This document shows, piece after piece, positions 53,034 through 62,080 of a stretch of 64,000 nucleotides of DNA. The stretch lies in contig JAVHKY010000056.1 of the NCBI GenBank assembly GCA_035079385.1, positions 6,951,501 through 7,015,500 on the forward strand, in the 5' to 3' direction. The notes beneath the pieces were generated by a model. That model was not told the DNA's origin. It saw only the letters and a program-made list of their open reading frames with translations, and searched no databases. The stretch's first letter is position 1, and every line of letters begins with the position of its first letter. Source of the stretch: Aspidiotus rigidus (lineage: Eukaryota; Arthropoda; Insecta; Hemiptera; Diaspididae). The translations under genes and the position numbers were made by a program.

Positions 53034-53389
53034 TATTATATTATATAATTATATTGTACGTTGGATGTGCGCGCATTAGGCAGAAATTTTGCTGAATACG
53101 CGAAATTGGCAATATTTCTGTATCGATTGCGCGCATTGAACAACTAGACGAGGGTGTTTCAAATACGGGCAGTTGACGGACACTCCACCCAATTTAAGCA
53201 ATACTTAATACGTCTTCATATCCGATATTAAGTAAAATTATGAGTATATTTGGGTTATATACGTGTGTTTGCTAGGCCTTGTATAATGAAGGTCAAAATA
53301 TCTACTATGACAGCTTAGTATAGATCCACAAGAAGAGCTGCCCGTCCTTCGGAGGGGTTGTATGTTCTTTATACAATAAAGAAAGGAAG
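53034..53389. other. Unclassified sequence
   Basis: AT-rich, no gene recognised. Confidence 0.35.
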
Positions 53390-54285
53390 TGATTATACGT
53401 AGGTATACTACCTACGGCTAAAACGTTATTCGTAGGTATAGTTCAATGACTCACGAATTATCTTGTTGCCCTATATTATCATGTCTTGTGACAAATATTT
53501 CTGTATTGAAGTATGAAGCAGGAATTATCTTGTAGGTAGTAACTTCTCGCAGCGTCTCTGAAGCTCAATGAGCCTGGATGCACATGCTCTTCCACAAAAG
53601 CTTGAAGGCCCTGCAAGAACGCAGGCAGTACATGAGTATTGATGATGGAGGCGTTTGCGAGATGTACGAAACTGAGGCTTGCACATATGACTGTCGAACC
53701 ACGCAGTGCACCTATACATTTTCTTGCAACCACCAAGCGCACCATGCCGACATATCCTGCTGAAGCGGGAACACGACACTGGCTCCCTTTGTTCTGTGTT
53801 TTCCGAGGCTCAATTCCACCCACGGTATTACAAGAGTACTCATGCTTCTACCAGCCAGTCAACACCCTCCCTTGATACTGATGTTGTGGATAATGTAGTT
53901 CTAGATGATGTAGACTCGTGCGCGCCAAGAACCTTGAATACTCACGAGAAGTACCTACAATTTGATCTCACCCGTCATGATGAACATAGCCACCCTGGTG
54001 TCGTGTCATGGCACTGAGCAATTCAACTCATACTTGGCAACCATGAAGGAGATGGAGAAGTTGATTAGATCAGGCTCCGATATTCGTCCAATGCTATTTC
54101 AAGTGTTGGTTCTGCGAGAAGTTAGTACAAATAACGTTTTACCCGTAGGGATACTACCTATGAATAAAGTTTTAGCCGTAGGTATACAACTACTACCTAC
54201 GGATAACGTTTTTAGCCGTAGGTATGCTACCTACGAATAACGTTTTAGCCGTAGGTACTATACCTACGAATAACGCCAACCATAA
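53390..54285. mobile_element. Putative element bounded by inverted CGTAGGTA palindrome arrays
   Basis: The left end (53396-53443) has CGTAGGTATACTACCTACG, then GCTAAAACGTTATT. The right end (54125-54275) has about four copies of the complement-oriented unit AATAACGTTTTAGCCGTAGG, each with a TACC/GGTA palindrome, period about 33-40 bp. The enclosed 680 bp has overlapping open frames on both strands (53479-53823 minus, 53706-54017 plus), none with a domain I recognise. The arrangement suggests a decayed DNA transposon. Confidence 0.5.
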
Positions 54286-54879
54286 AGAAATGAGACACCA
54301 CAACACTGATCTAAACACATTCATTTACCTTTTAAAAATAATAACCGAAATGAACTTCAAAATAAGAGAGTAATGGAAGTGAAGTAGAAAAAAATTACAA
54401 TTATTATTGAAAACATACAGTCGTTACTCGCTTACGACGTAGGTAATTGAAAAAAATGAGGCGGAGCTCATGGCACAGGTATATTGAATAATATGCAATA
54501 TCATATAATAGATTGAAGGATTGATAAATCACTATGGAAATACATAACATCTAAATGTCACGCTATCAATCACAGACTGAAAAATGCAGTATTGCAGAAT
54601 GCAGTGATAATTAGTGAAAATAAATAAATCAAAATGTCACACGTGGCAAGTTATCAACGGCTGATCCTTTAATTCACTGAATGGAAACACTGACCCAAAA
54701 CACTCACACATGGACCCACAAACATTCAACATTAAAGCTTAATTAAAGCTTAAAAAGCTTGAACTTTATACTTTTTCGTCATGTTTTGCGCTATTGGAAC
54801 TCATAATGAGTGAGTGAAGTGTAAGTAGAGCACTAATATTGAAAAAGGGGTTTCCAATTGTACAAATCTATACTTTATT
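54286..54879. other. PLE 3' flank and unclassified sequence
   Basis: No gene. The part just below 54880 (minus strand: AATAAAGTATAGATTTGTAC) is immediately downstream of the ribozyme, so it probably belongs to the PLE terminus. Confidence 0.4.
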
Positions 54880-54936
54880 AGTTGCTTTTACAAGAGTACT
54901 TTCGGGTGTTATCCCATCATCAGTTGTGTCGCAACT
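54880..54936 (-). ncRNA. Hammerhead ribozyme of a Penelope-like element
   Basis: Read 5' to 3' on the minus strand, the 57-nt segment holds in order: AGTTGC (stem I outer strand), GACA, CAA (stem I inner), CTGATGA, T-GGG-ATAACA-CCC (stem II), GAAA, G-TA-C (minimal stem III closed by A15.1-U16.1), TC, TTG (pairs CAA), TAAAA, GCAACT (pairs AGTTGC). All invariant core nucleotides are present. The internal loop between the stem I halves is where natural hammerheads make tertiary contacts. Self-cleavage is predicted after the C preceding TTG. A very short stem III is a known trait of PLE hammerheads. It lies 3' of a GIY-YIG remnant on the same strand, as expected for a PLE terminal repeat. Confidence 0.88.
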
Positions 54937-54984
54937 GGAGAACAAGGCCTCAACCACGAGTTTTTATAGTATAACACTGTGATC

Positions 54985-55190
54985 TTATTGGCTATAACGA
55001 TGCTGTGTTGTGATTGGTTCACTTCTTGGAAACTTATTCTTACAATAATATGACAATTGTGTTCTTATTGGCTAAAACATACTGCTTCGTGATTGGTTCA
55101 ATCTATTGTCCTAAATGCTGCGTTTCTATTGGCTACCTGGATTCCTGTCGTTTCATTGGTTGTTTCTGTTCTTCTTGTCTTGTCCAATCA
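54985..55190 (-). promoter_or_regulatory. Array of CCAAT boxes in the PLE pseudo-LTR
   Basis: CCAAT occurs on the minus strand at 54987, 55013, 55067, 55092, 55128 and 55155, plus one on the plus strand at 55183: seven in 200 bp, several inside (A/C)CAATCA(C/A) or AGCCAATA contexts. It lies between the GIY-YIG coding remnant and the hammerhead, i.e. upstream of the ribozyme on its own strand. A promoter role (NF-Y type sites) is inferred; no TATA box was assigned. Confidence 0.5.
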
Positions 55191-55281
55191 CCAGGCCGAA
55201 TAATTTTTCGCTGTCAAATGTGATTACATTGTTCAAGAGGCAGGCTTTCTCTCTCTTGGCTTTTGCAATCTCCATTTGATC

Positions 55282-55550
55282 TCAGAGTTTTCTTCTCTTT
55301 GTGCGATTCTCTACATGTATGACTCCAAATATTCCCTCTCCATCGTGGTTTTCTTTGTTACAGTGTTCCCCAAACGGTGACTTGCAATCTTCTTTCTCCC
55401 TCGACGTTTTGTGCTCCTTTTTCCTGATTTCTCCCAGTCTCACCGATGTAGATACCCTCGCACTGTTCACAACTGAGCTTGTATACTCCGCTCAAGCTTT
55501 CCTTGTCCTTCTGTTCCGTCTGGTCATTGATGATTCTCTTCACCATGGGT
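55282..55550 (-). pseudogene. PLE GIY-YIG endonuclease C-terminal fragment
   Basis: The minus-strand frame from 55546 reads KDKESLSGVYKLSCEQCEGI then YIGETGRNQEKGAQN: the GVYKL and GIYIGETGR motifs of the GIY-YIG domain, with CxxC between them as in Penelope-like elements. A second frame continues with TSREKEDCKSPFGEHCNKEN then HDGEGIFGVIHVENRTKRRK, as expected for the domain's C-terminal half (SxFGxHxxxxNH). At least one frameshift near 55440. RT is absent on this strand; an RT piece of opposite orientation begins at 55585. Not functional. Confidence 0.88.
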
Positions 55551-55584
55551 TGGTTATTCTCAATTCGATACCCAAGATCTTATG

Positions 55585-55915
55585 TGCCGAATTTATGACA
55601 GAACGCAAGTAATGCAGAGGAAGGTCACAAATCTACAAAAGAAGATCCGACAGAACAACCTGATTTTGATAAAGGCGGACGACGAAGGCAACACGGTAGT
55701 GGTAATGGAGAAGGAGGACTACACCCAAAAAGTGGAGTCGTACATCGCAGTTAATGGATACCAAGAGCTGGCACGGGACCCAACGCGGAAATACAAGATG
55801 ACCTGAAAGCTGTGTTGAAACGGAACAATGTACCCGGCAATGGAAGGACGCTTGAGATGAACCCGGTTGTACCAAAATTCAAGGGGCTTGTAAAACTCCA
55901 CAAAGCGAGTACGAG
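55585..55915 (+). pseudogene. PLE reverse-transcriptase N-terminal fragment, inverted relative to the endonuclease
   Basis: The plus-strand frame reads LQKKIRQNNLILIKADDEGN, TVVVMEKEDYTQKVESYIAV, then after a frameshift near 55790 IQDDLKAVLKRNN and VVPKFKGLVKLHKA. LIKADxGNxVVVMxKxDY and PxxxGLxKxHK are the conserved blocks preceding the RT palm in Penelope-like elements. The fragment ends just before the palm motifs. It sits head to head with the GIY-YIG remnant, an arrangement reported for 5'-inverted PLE insertions. Confidence 0.85.
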
Positions 55916-55977
55916 ATGTACATACATTATAATATACCCACCAACTATCTGCTGTGATACATTCATTTACGAATATT

Positions 55978-56395
55978 AGGTGTCTGTTTTACTTCGCCCA
56001 GGCCATACAGCGGGAAGTTGAAGCCCTCCACTTGTAACGCATTTATGAAACAGAATGATGCAACAATCTACTTACAGGTTCGAATGATGAAGGCTTTAGC
56101 GTTTGTTCCCCTCCGTCACGTGATTCAAGCGTTTATGGAATTAGAAAAGTACATACATGAATCATTGAAGCCTCTTATTCAGTATATCGAAGAATTTTAC
56201 ATAGCAGGTTAAACGAGAAGAGGACGTAAAAACCTCTCCATTCCGGCGGGAATGGCCGAATCTGTACAAGCGCACTCTTGAAAACCAACCACGAAACAAA
56301 AATGCCGCCAAGGGAGGCATTTTCGTGTGCGGGAAGACTTCGGATACACACATCCAGCTTTATAGAGATTTATTGACAATACTCGCCAAAACTTT
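55978..56395 (+). pseudogene. MULE transposase fragment, second family
   Basis: The plus strand reads CLFYFAQAIQREVEALHL, stop, RIYET; then VRMMKALAFVPLRHVIQAFM with ESLKPLIQYIEEFYIAG; then in another frame EWPNLYKRTLENQPRNKNAA. This is the stretch after the catalytic His in MULE-domain proteins (CxFHFxQA...LALAFVPxxDV...YxExxYIG...WNxYxRTLxxxPRTNN). Several frameshifts. It differs from the SWIM/AT-hook MULE at 10374. It adjoins the PLE fragment with a 60-bp gap. Confidence 0.78.
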
Positions 56396-57766
56396 GTGAA
56401 AATAGTTTTTTCGCTTTAAAAAACATTCAATCCTCTCCCCTTTCTTAAAGTATTGAATACGAGTATGGGGACGTATTCTCTCATTTTTCGTCAGCTTGTC
56501 AGCTGAAACCGCGAAGAAAAATTATATAGAAAAGTTCAGTCTACGAATTCTTGGCTCGCACAATACAGCTTTATAAGTAGTACTCTCGTCAATTAATTTA
56601 CTCGTTGGCACCATCGATAGTTGGGCGAATGCAACAATGGAGGTTCAATACATTTTGCAGTTCATTTAGAATGGTCGTCAGGAAGACCCAATATCATACC
56701 TATGAAGGAAATTATAATGCATCATTTTTTGTTATGCTTTCGAAAACATGTCGGAACATTTCGATAATCTCAATTGTATAATTTACCGTACTGTAGTGTA
56801 CAACGAAGAACCATATTGAAAGTACATTACTCGGCAAGAAATAGAAGACAACAATGTCGATTACATTAGCGTTAGTCTTTTTTGACAAAATGCGGAAAGA
56901 GAGGAAGAGAGCCGAGCATACAGATATAGAAATAAGTTATCTTAGGACTATGTTCTGAAGAAGAATGCGTCTATACGTATCATTCGAAAGGTCAACTCAA
57001 ACTTTTCTACTTTCAATTTTTAACCTGTAGGTATGTGAGTAGGCAGAGTCTTAATAAAGATTTGTGATTTGTAATTTGAATTTGAATATTTGAATGCATA
57101 AATGTACCACATCTTTTCTTTCATTCGGGACTCTGTAGTCTATATAATATAATCGTCGTGTATCTTTAATCAAAGATGAAAGAGAAACACAATGATAACG
57201 TTACAAAACGTGATAGGTACCTACTTAAATTGGGTATTTTTTCCACAAAATAAATAAGTAGGTATAGCTGAGTGCATACAAAAAACCGTCGTACGTGCTC
57301 ACAGTCATTTGTGTTTTAATTGGATTCAATTTTGAAGCAATAATCAAAATCGAGTCCGTAACAAATAGTCGCAGTTCTCGTTTTTTGTCTCTTTCTTTGC
57401 AGAGCTATTTAACGAGAATCTTCGAATTTATTCCAGAGGTGCCTAAATAAAGTTTTCGGGAATGAGATGGGTGGAGCGAATAAAGTTGTAGTGGGAAGGG
57501 AAGAAGAATGGCTGGAATGTAAAATAGGGTGGGAACTGTGTGTTACAGGAGGTTTGAAAAAAACAGTGAAGGGATAAGGATTCTGAATAGCAAAGCAGCC
57601 GGAGATTGAGGAGGAAACGGTAGAACTGAATGAGTAAATTTTGGCCTAATCTGAAGCGTGCGAGGGGAGACCCTCTACATCTACGAGTAGACTTCCTTGC
57701 TGACGATATGCGTGTATCTGCAATATTTGAAGTTTTTTAAAAGGTCAATTTTTCAAGGGTACGTAC
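56396..57766. other. Unclassified intergenic sequence
   Basis: No gene, RNA or element recognised. A purine-rich G-rich part is at 57460-57660. Confidence 0.4.
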
Positions 57767-57835
57767 CAGGCATGGGCAACCTCTTTTTTTCCGCGGGCCA
57801 CATCGCAAAGTTGTTAGGAAGGCGCGGGACGGATA
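57767..57835. mobile_element. hAT terminus (CAGGCATGGGCAACC...)
   Basis: CAGGCATGGGCAACCTC, then CGCGGGCCACATCGCAAAG, resembles the widely found hAT end CAGGGGTGGGCAA...GCGGGCCAC. The opposite-orientation relic at 19199-19228 supports a family. The partner end was not found. Confidence 0.6.
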
Positions 57836-58325
57836 CGAAAATTGAAAAGTTACCTTTTGATAATTTACCTTGTTTCAACATTTTGAAATCAGTTTGTGTG
57901 ACTTATGCAAAAGGAACGTTATTTATAAACATGAGAACACTCAGTGATTCACTGATAATCACGCTGATAATTGACGCGCATTGCTTGTCAAGATTTGAAA
58001 GGGAGAAAGACTTATCACTTGTTTCTAAAAATCCTTCATTCTCAATTTCGTACTTGTGTTTTTCAACATTGTTCCTTCTTTGAAAAAATGTAAGAAACGT
58101 TAAGTGGATACTGAATGTCGGAAATTCAAGGACACATGGAATACCAACTAGTTCTTTATCAAATCTGACGACATAGCTGTATGTCTCATATGTCGAAAAT
58201 CGGTTGCCGTGTTCAAAGAAGCAAATGTGACCAAAATCGTTTCCTACACCATGAGCTGCACGGCACTGCCAAATTTTGTTCAACAAAACCATAATAAGAA
58301 AATTTGACAAGGTTTCTGCACCTAT
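57836..58325 (-). other. Unrecognised open frame next to the hAT terminus
   Basis: Minus-strand frame 58310-57903 (135 codons) with peptide EKHKYEIENEGFLETSDKSF. An overlapping plus-strand frame (57697-58083) is equally long, so the coding strand is unclear. No domain recognised; it may be hAT-internal sequence. Confidence 0.3.
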
Positions 58326-58736
58326 ATGTCCCGTTTCTGTAGAAAAATTGTCATATTTGATGTCTATAGGTCAATTATTAAGTTTAATCTTCGACAACAC
58401 AATTACATCAGCGTGGCAACGATACTCCATCATAATAGTCTAACAATACCTGCTAGATACGAGTATTATAGCTACAATATACTACTGTTTGTGGAACATT
58501 CCATAGAAGATTGTCAAAAGTGGCCCAATTTCTATCTAACTAAAAACATATTTCTCAGAATTAATTTATCATCGCTTTTGGACAACCCAAGAAGTTACAT
58601 GCTGGAGTTACGCATTGAGTTTCAAGACATACATGTAGACTTATGTATAAGAGAAGATTGTAATACGTATAGTTTTGTTAAATCCGTAACAAAAAGTTTA
58701 ATCAAAGACAAACACCCCCAATTACCTACAATTTAG
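58326..58736 (+). CDS. Hypothetical 136-residue ORF
   Basis: Uninterrupted frame from ATG at 58326 to TAG at 58736. The peptide is rich in I, L, S, N and Y (for example HSIEDCQKWPNFYLTKNIFL and IHVDLCIREDCNTYSFVKSV), with a plausible mixed globular composition and no signal peptide or membrane helix evident. I do not recognise it. No splice sites or promoter were assigned. In AT-rich DNA a frame of this length without stops is unusual but not improbable over 64 kb. It could be an exon, TE-internal, or chance. Confidence 0.3.
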   Translation: MSRFCRKIVIFDVYRSIIKFNLRQHNYISVATILHHNSLTIPARYEYYSYNILLFVEHSIEDCQKWPNFYLTKNIFLRINLSSLLDNPRSYMLELRIEFQDIHVDLCIREDCNTYSFVKSVTKSLIKDKHPQLPTI

Positions 58737-59297
58737 TCACCAGTACTCATTTTATGAATGAGAACCGTATCATTGGGCTGGAAAATTTTTCTACTATATT
58801 AGATCTTTAAACTTGCTGGTTCTCCAAGAATGCAGTTTATCGATCGAAAACCAAATTTTAATAAAACTAAAGATATTGAAAGAAGATTACTTAGGTATTT
58901 GGTTCTTCTGTCACCGTTCATATAGAGCCTAAAGGAGACGTTGAATATCTTTGCATGCAGCTAATTTCCCTAAATATAGGTATTCAATATAATATGAGGA
59001 GTAGGTAGTCAGACAAATCCAACCTTAAATCGGAATTCTTTTTTCAAGGTTATGAGCGAAATTTGTATAGAGGAGATCGAAAGCTATGAAAAAAAAAGAA
59101 AAAAAAATAACTGTAGGACAAAAATTCGTTCTTGTACAACGACGTGAAGATGGATACAATCCTCTTTTGAATCAGCAAGAAAAACGCATTAGTCAGTCTC
59201 ATACTCTGCAACATTCAATTTAATTTCAAAGGCTCGTTTGGCACTTTAGGAATGTTTTTACGTTTGGAGAGTGAGCTCATTGGAAAGCTCTTGAAAA

Positions 59298-59353
<56 letters not shown>

Positions 59354-59402
59354 TCAGAACCACTAATGAAAAAAACAAACTTTTTTTTAAAATTTTTCTT
59401 TC
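58737..59402. other. Intergenic sequence with (AAT)n
   Basis: 59301-59355 is an (AAT/TAA)n microsatellite of about 18 units. Nothing else recognised. Confidence 0.5.
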
Positions 59403-59642
59403 ATGTTTTGCTCGTACTGCGAAAATCAATTTACCGACTTAAGGTTGGATTTGTCTGACTGCGACCCACATATTTTCAGAGTCTTTTTGATTAGAAATTA
59501 TCTTACAGATAAATTGGACAACAAAACAAATGACTACTTACGATTCATTGTGTTCGGAGTTCCCTTCCATAAGTGGCAGAGTTATTGTAAAAACAGATTA
59601 AAACTATGGACAGCGAATGAGAAGAAAAAAAAATGTAAATAA
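59403..59642 (+). CDS. Hypothetical 79-residue ORF
   Basis: ATG at 59403 to TAA at 59642: MFCSYCENQFTDLRLDLS, later FHKWQSYCKNRLKLWTANEK. The N-terminal CxxC could be half of a zinc-binding site but no second half is seen. A pyrimidine-rich tract precedes the start. Not recognised; possibly an exon or TE relic. Confidence 0.22.
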   Translation: MFCSYCENQFTDLRLDLSDCDPHIFRVFLIRNYLTDKLDNKTNDYLRFIVFGVPFHKWQSYCKNRLKLWTANEKKKKCK

Positions 59643-60740
59643 AAATTTAACACGAGTTACGGTCGTCGAGACGTCAAATTACACAATTTACGAGTGAAAA
59701 AGACGGAGTGATATTCGTTGAACCTATCACAAACGTACCTGAGAGCTAAAATTTTTTCATTTATAATTCAACATTTTGGTCATTAGACACCAAACAGTGG
59801 GAAAAGGAAGCACGTCACCGTATACCAGTATGCTCATCTTACGATATAAGTAGAACGTATTACCTACCTACTTATATCTTATAAATGGAAATATTATTTC
59901 TGCAGGTCAGACATACTGCGTACCTATCGCGCCCAAAGACACTTTGATATAATATTTTCAAGGAAAACAAGTTTTCGGAGAAGAGATAAAAAGCTCATGC
60001 GTTCGCCTCTAAATCATTTCGACTTCTTTGAATTCAAAGGATTTATCCTATGCGCTTGTAAGATAGGTATAAAGAAATTACGTTTTTTTTTTTTGAAAAA
60101 AATTAATTTGCGCGGCACTTAATTTCCGAATAATTTTAAGAATTCATGCTGTATATTACGAAAACGCAGTGAGAAAAATTCTACTGCGGAACTGGTCTAA
60201 AAATCACGTTTGCTAATGTGCTGTAACTTCTTCCACGGTTGAAGTACCTATTCTGTAATTCGGACTTGACAGCGAAAGAGTCGCTGCAGGTGGCAATGTA
60301 TGGAAGCTTGGCCCAAGAAGGTGATCGTGATGTTGAATCACAGTACTTTCTTATAGCGAAAACAAAATTTTCAAACTCATAAAAAATTCAAGGTCACGAT
60401 ACTGTAGAGCCAAAAATCATTAAGAAGTCTTCTGATAACATTTAGCTGCAAAGAATAACAATCCTCAAGATTTTTCAGAACTTATAGCTCAAGTCATTCG
60501 CAATTTTCTTGACTTCATTCTAGGGGTCAATCTGAAATCTGCGTAATGACGTGACGTGAAGCCCAATGACGTAATTATGTATAATATACATGATTCAATG
60601 TTTTTCCATGAAATGGAGAAATTACTTGAACTTTTTCAGTCATTTTTTTTTTCTTTTTTTTTGTTTAGCGGGGAACCCACTGTCCCTTTTGTTGAGGGGG
60701 TATTTACAGAAAACGAAAGCGAGCGCGATCAAATTGTGAC
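59643..60740. other. Unclassified intergenic sequence
   Basis: No gene or element recognised. Confidence 0.4.
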
Positions 60741-60801
60741 GTCATTATTTTCGGGACTTGAAAAAATTTCAGCCCCTAAACCTCATGATAGGTGGAGCAT
60801 G
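60741..60801 (+). repeat. Detached unit of the 45-bp array family
   Basis: TTATTTTCGGGACTTGAAAA, then CAGCCCCTAAACCTCATGAT, resembles 61768-61830. It is separated from the main array by the TIR element 60802-61345. Confidence 0.6.
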
Positions 60802-61345
60802 AATTAGTTTATTGATTGCAAACCGCACAATTATTTAAAAGTACATACGTTAAAGTATGGTACAAATTAAAATACACAAACATATTATGCTTTCGGCACA
60901 ACTGCCATTATCAAGTGTAAAAAATAGAATGGACGGAGAAGTACAGCGAAGCGACGCTAGGGAAGGAAGGAAAATACACAAGAGAGGGAAAGAAGAACAC
61001 ACATAGGAGCAAAATGAAACACGAAAGGAGGATGAGGTCATCAATACATGTAAATCAGAGAACTAGCAGAAACGAACAAAGATAAACCCTACAACCAGAG
61101 CGGATGGAATAAAGAGGAAAAATTCATAATAGAAATGAATTAAAAACACATAAAAGTAAAGACAAGCGAAATTAGGAAAAGTAAAAGTCAAAACTAAACA
61201 CAACCAAATCACAAAAGGTAGAAATAAAAAGAAGAAAACTGAAAGAAACAGGAGTTAAAATAAAATAAAATGAAGACAAAATTAGAGTAAAAGGAAAACG
61301 AGAGAAGTCAAATAAATTGTGCGGTTTGCAATCAATAAACTAATT
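60802..61345. mobile_element. TIR element carrying a PLE-like terminus
   Basis: 31-bp exact inverted ends (60802-60832 and 61315-61345, AATTAGTTTATTGATTGCAA...). On the minus strand each end reads CAATCAATAAACT, i.e. has AATAAA near its border, and a hammerhead-like segment lies just inside the left end. The interior is purine-rich and non-coding. It splits the 45-bp repeat array. A PLE pseudo-LTR pair in inverted orientation is a possible origin. Confidence 0.75.
60873..60919 (-). ncRNA. Decayed PLE hammerhead-ribozyme relic
   Basis: The minus strand reads TACAC-TTGATAA-TGGC-AGTTGT-GCC-GAAA-GCATAAT, ending GTGTA. The layout parallels the intact ribozyme at 54880-54936: a 3-bp stem II (GGC/GCC) after one T, GAAA in place, and outer TACAC/GTGTA pairing. 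CTGATGA is changed to TTGATAA, so two essential core bases are lost. AATAAA follows downstream near 60810. Confidence 0.5.
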
Positions 61346-61379
61346 TCATAATGGTTCACCATAACTTGACTTATCGCGT

Positions 61380-62080
61380 TCAATCAATAGGCGGAGGACT
61401 TAGAAAAGTTTCATCTTTTGAGCTATATATGATTGGTGGAGGGCGGGACTCGGAAAAATTTCAGCCCCTAAGCTTTATATGTATGATAGGTGGGGGACTT
61501 GAAAAAAATTCGACTCTCGAGCTATATGTAATAGGAGGGAGACTTTAAAGAATTTCGAGTCTCCAGCTATATATGACAGGAGTTTAGAAAAATTTCAGCT
61601 TCTGAGCTATATAGGATAGGGGGGGGGGGGGGGTGACCTGGAAAATTTTTTACTCTTGAGCTAGAAAAGGAACTTGGAAAAATTTCCACTGTTGAGCTAT
61701 ATATTACAGGAGTGGGGCTTGAAAAAACGACGGTTTCCTTGAAATTGCAGAGCGTTCAAATTGTCACGTCATCATTTTCGGGACTGAGAAAAACTTCAGG
61801 CTCTAAGCTTTATATGATAGGAGGGGGACAAAGTAAAATTTTCAAGAAAGATTTCGTTTCTGGAGCTATAGATGATAGGAAGGGGACTTGGAATAATTTT
61901 GACTCTCGAGCTATATACGATGGGAGGGGGACTGGTAAAATCTTGACTAACGAGCTTAATATGGTAGAAATTTTAGCGTGTTCTAATGGTAGTAGAAGGA
62001 CTTGGTAAAATTTCGACTCCCGAGTTGTATTTGATGAGAAAGGGGCTTGAAAGAATTTTGACTTCCGACCTACACATGGT
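61380..62080 (+). repeat. 45-bp minisatellite array, about 13 degenerate units
   Basis: Units of GAGCTATATATGATAGGAGG followed by GGGACTTGGAAAAATTTCGA and CTCTC, with indels, run from about 61418 to 62080. A G-run of 16 (61618-61633) lies in one unit. Where the 45-bp period is kept, one frame reads a 15-residue repeat (ELYMIGGGLEKISTL), producing several short open frames that I regard as non-genic. Confidence 0.8.
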
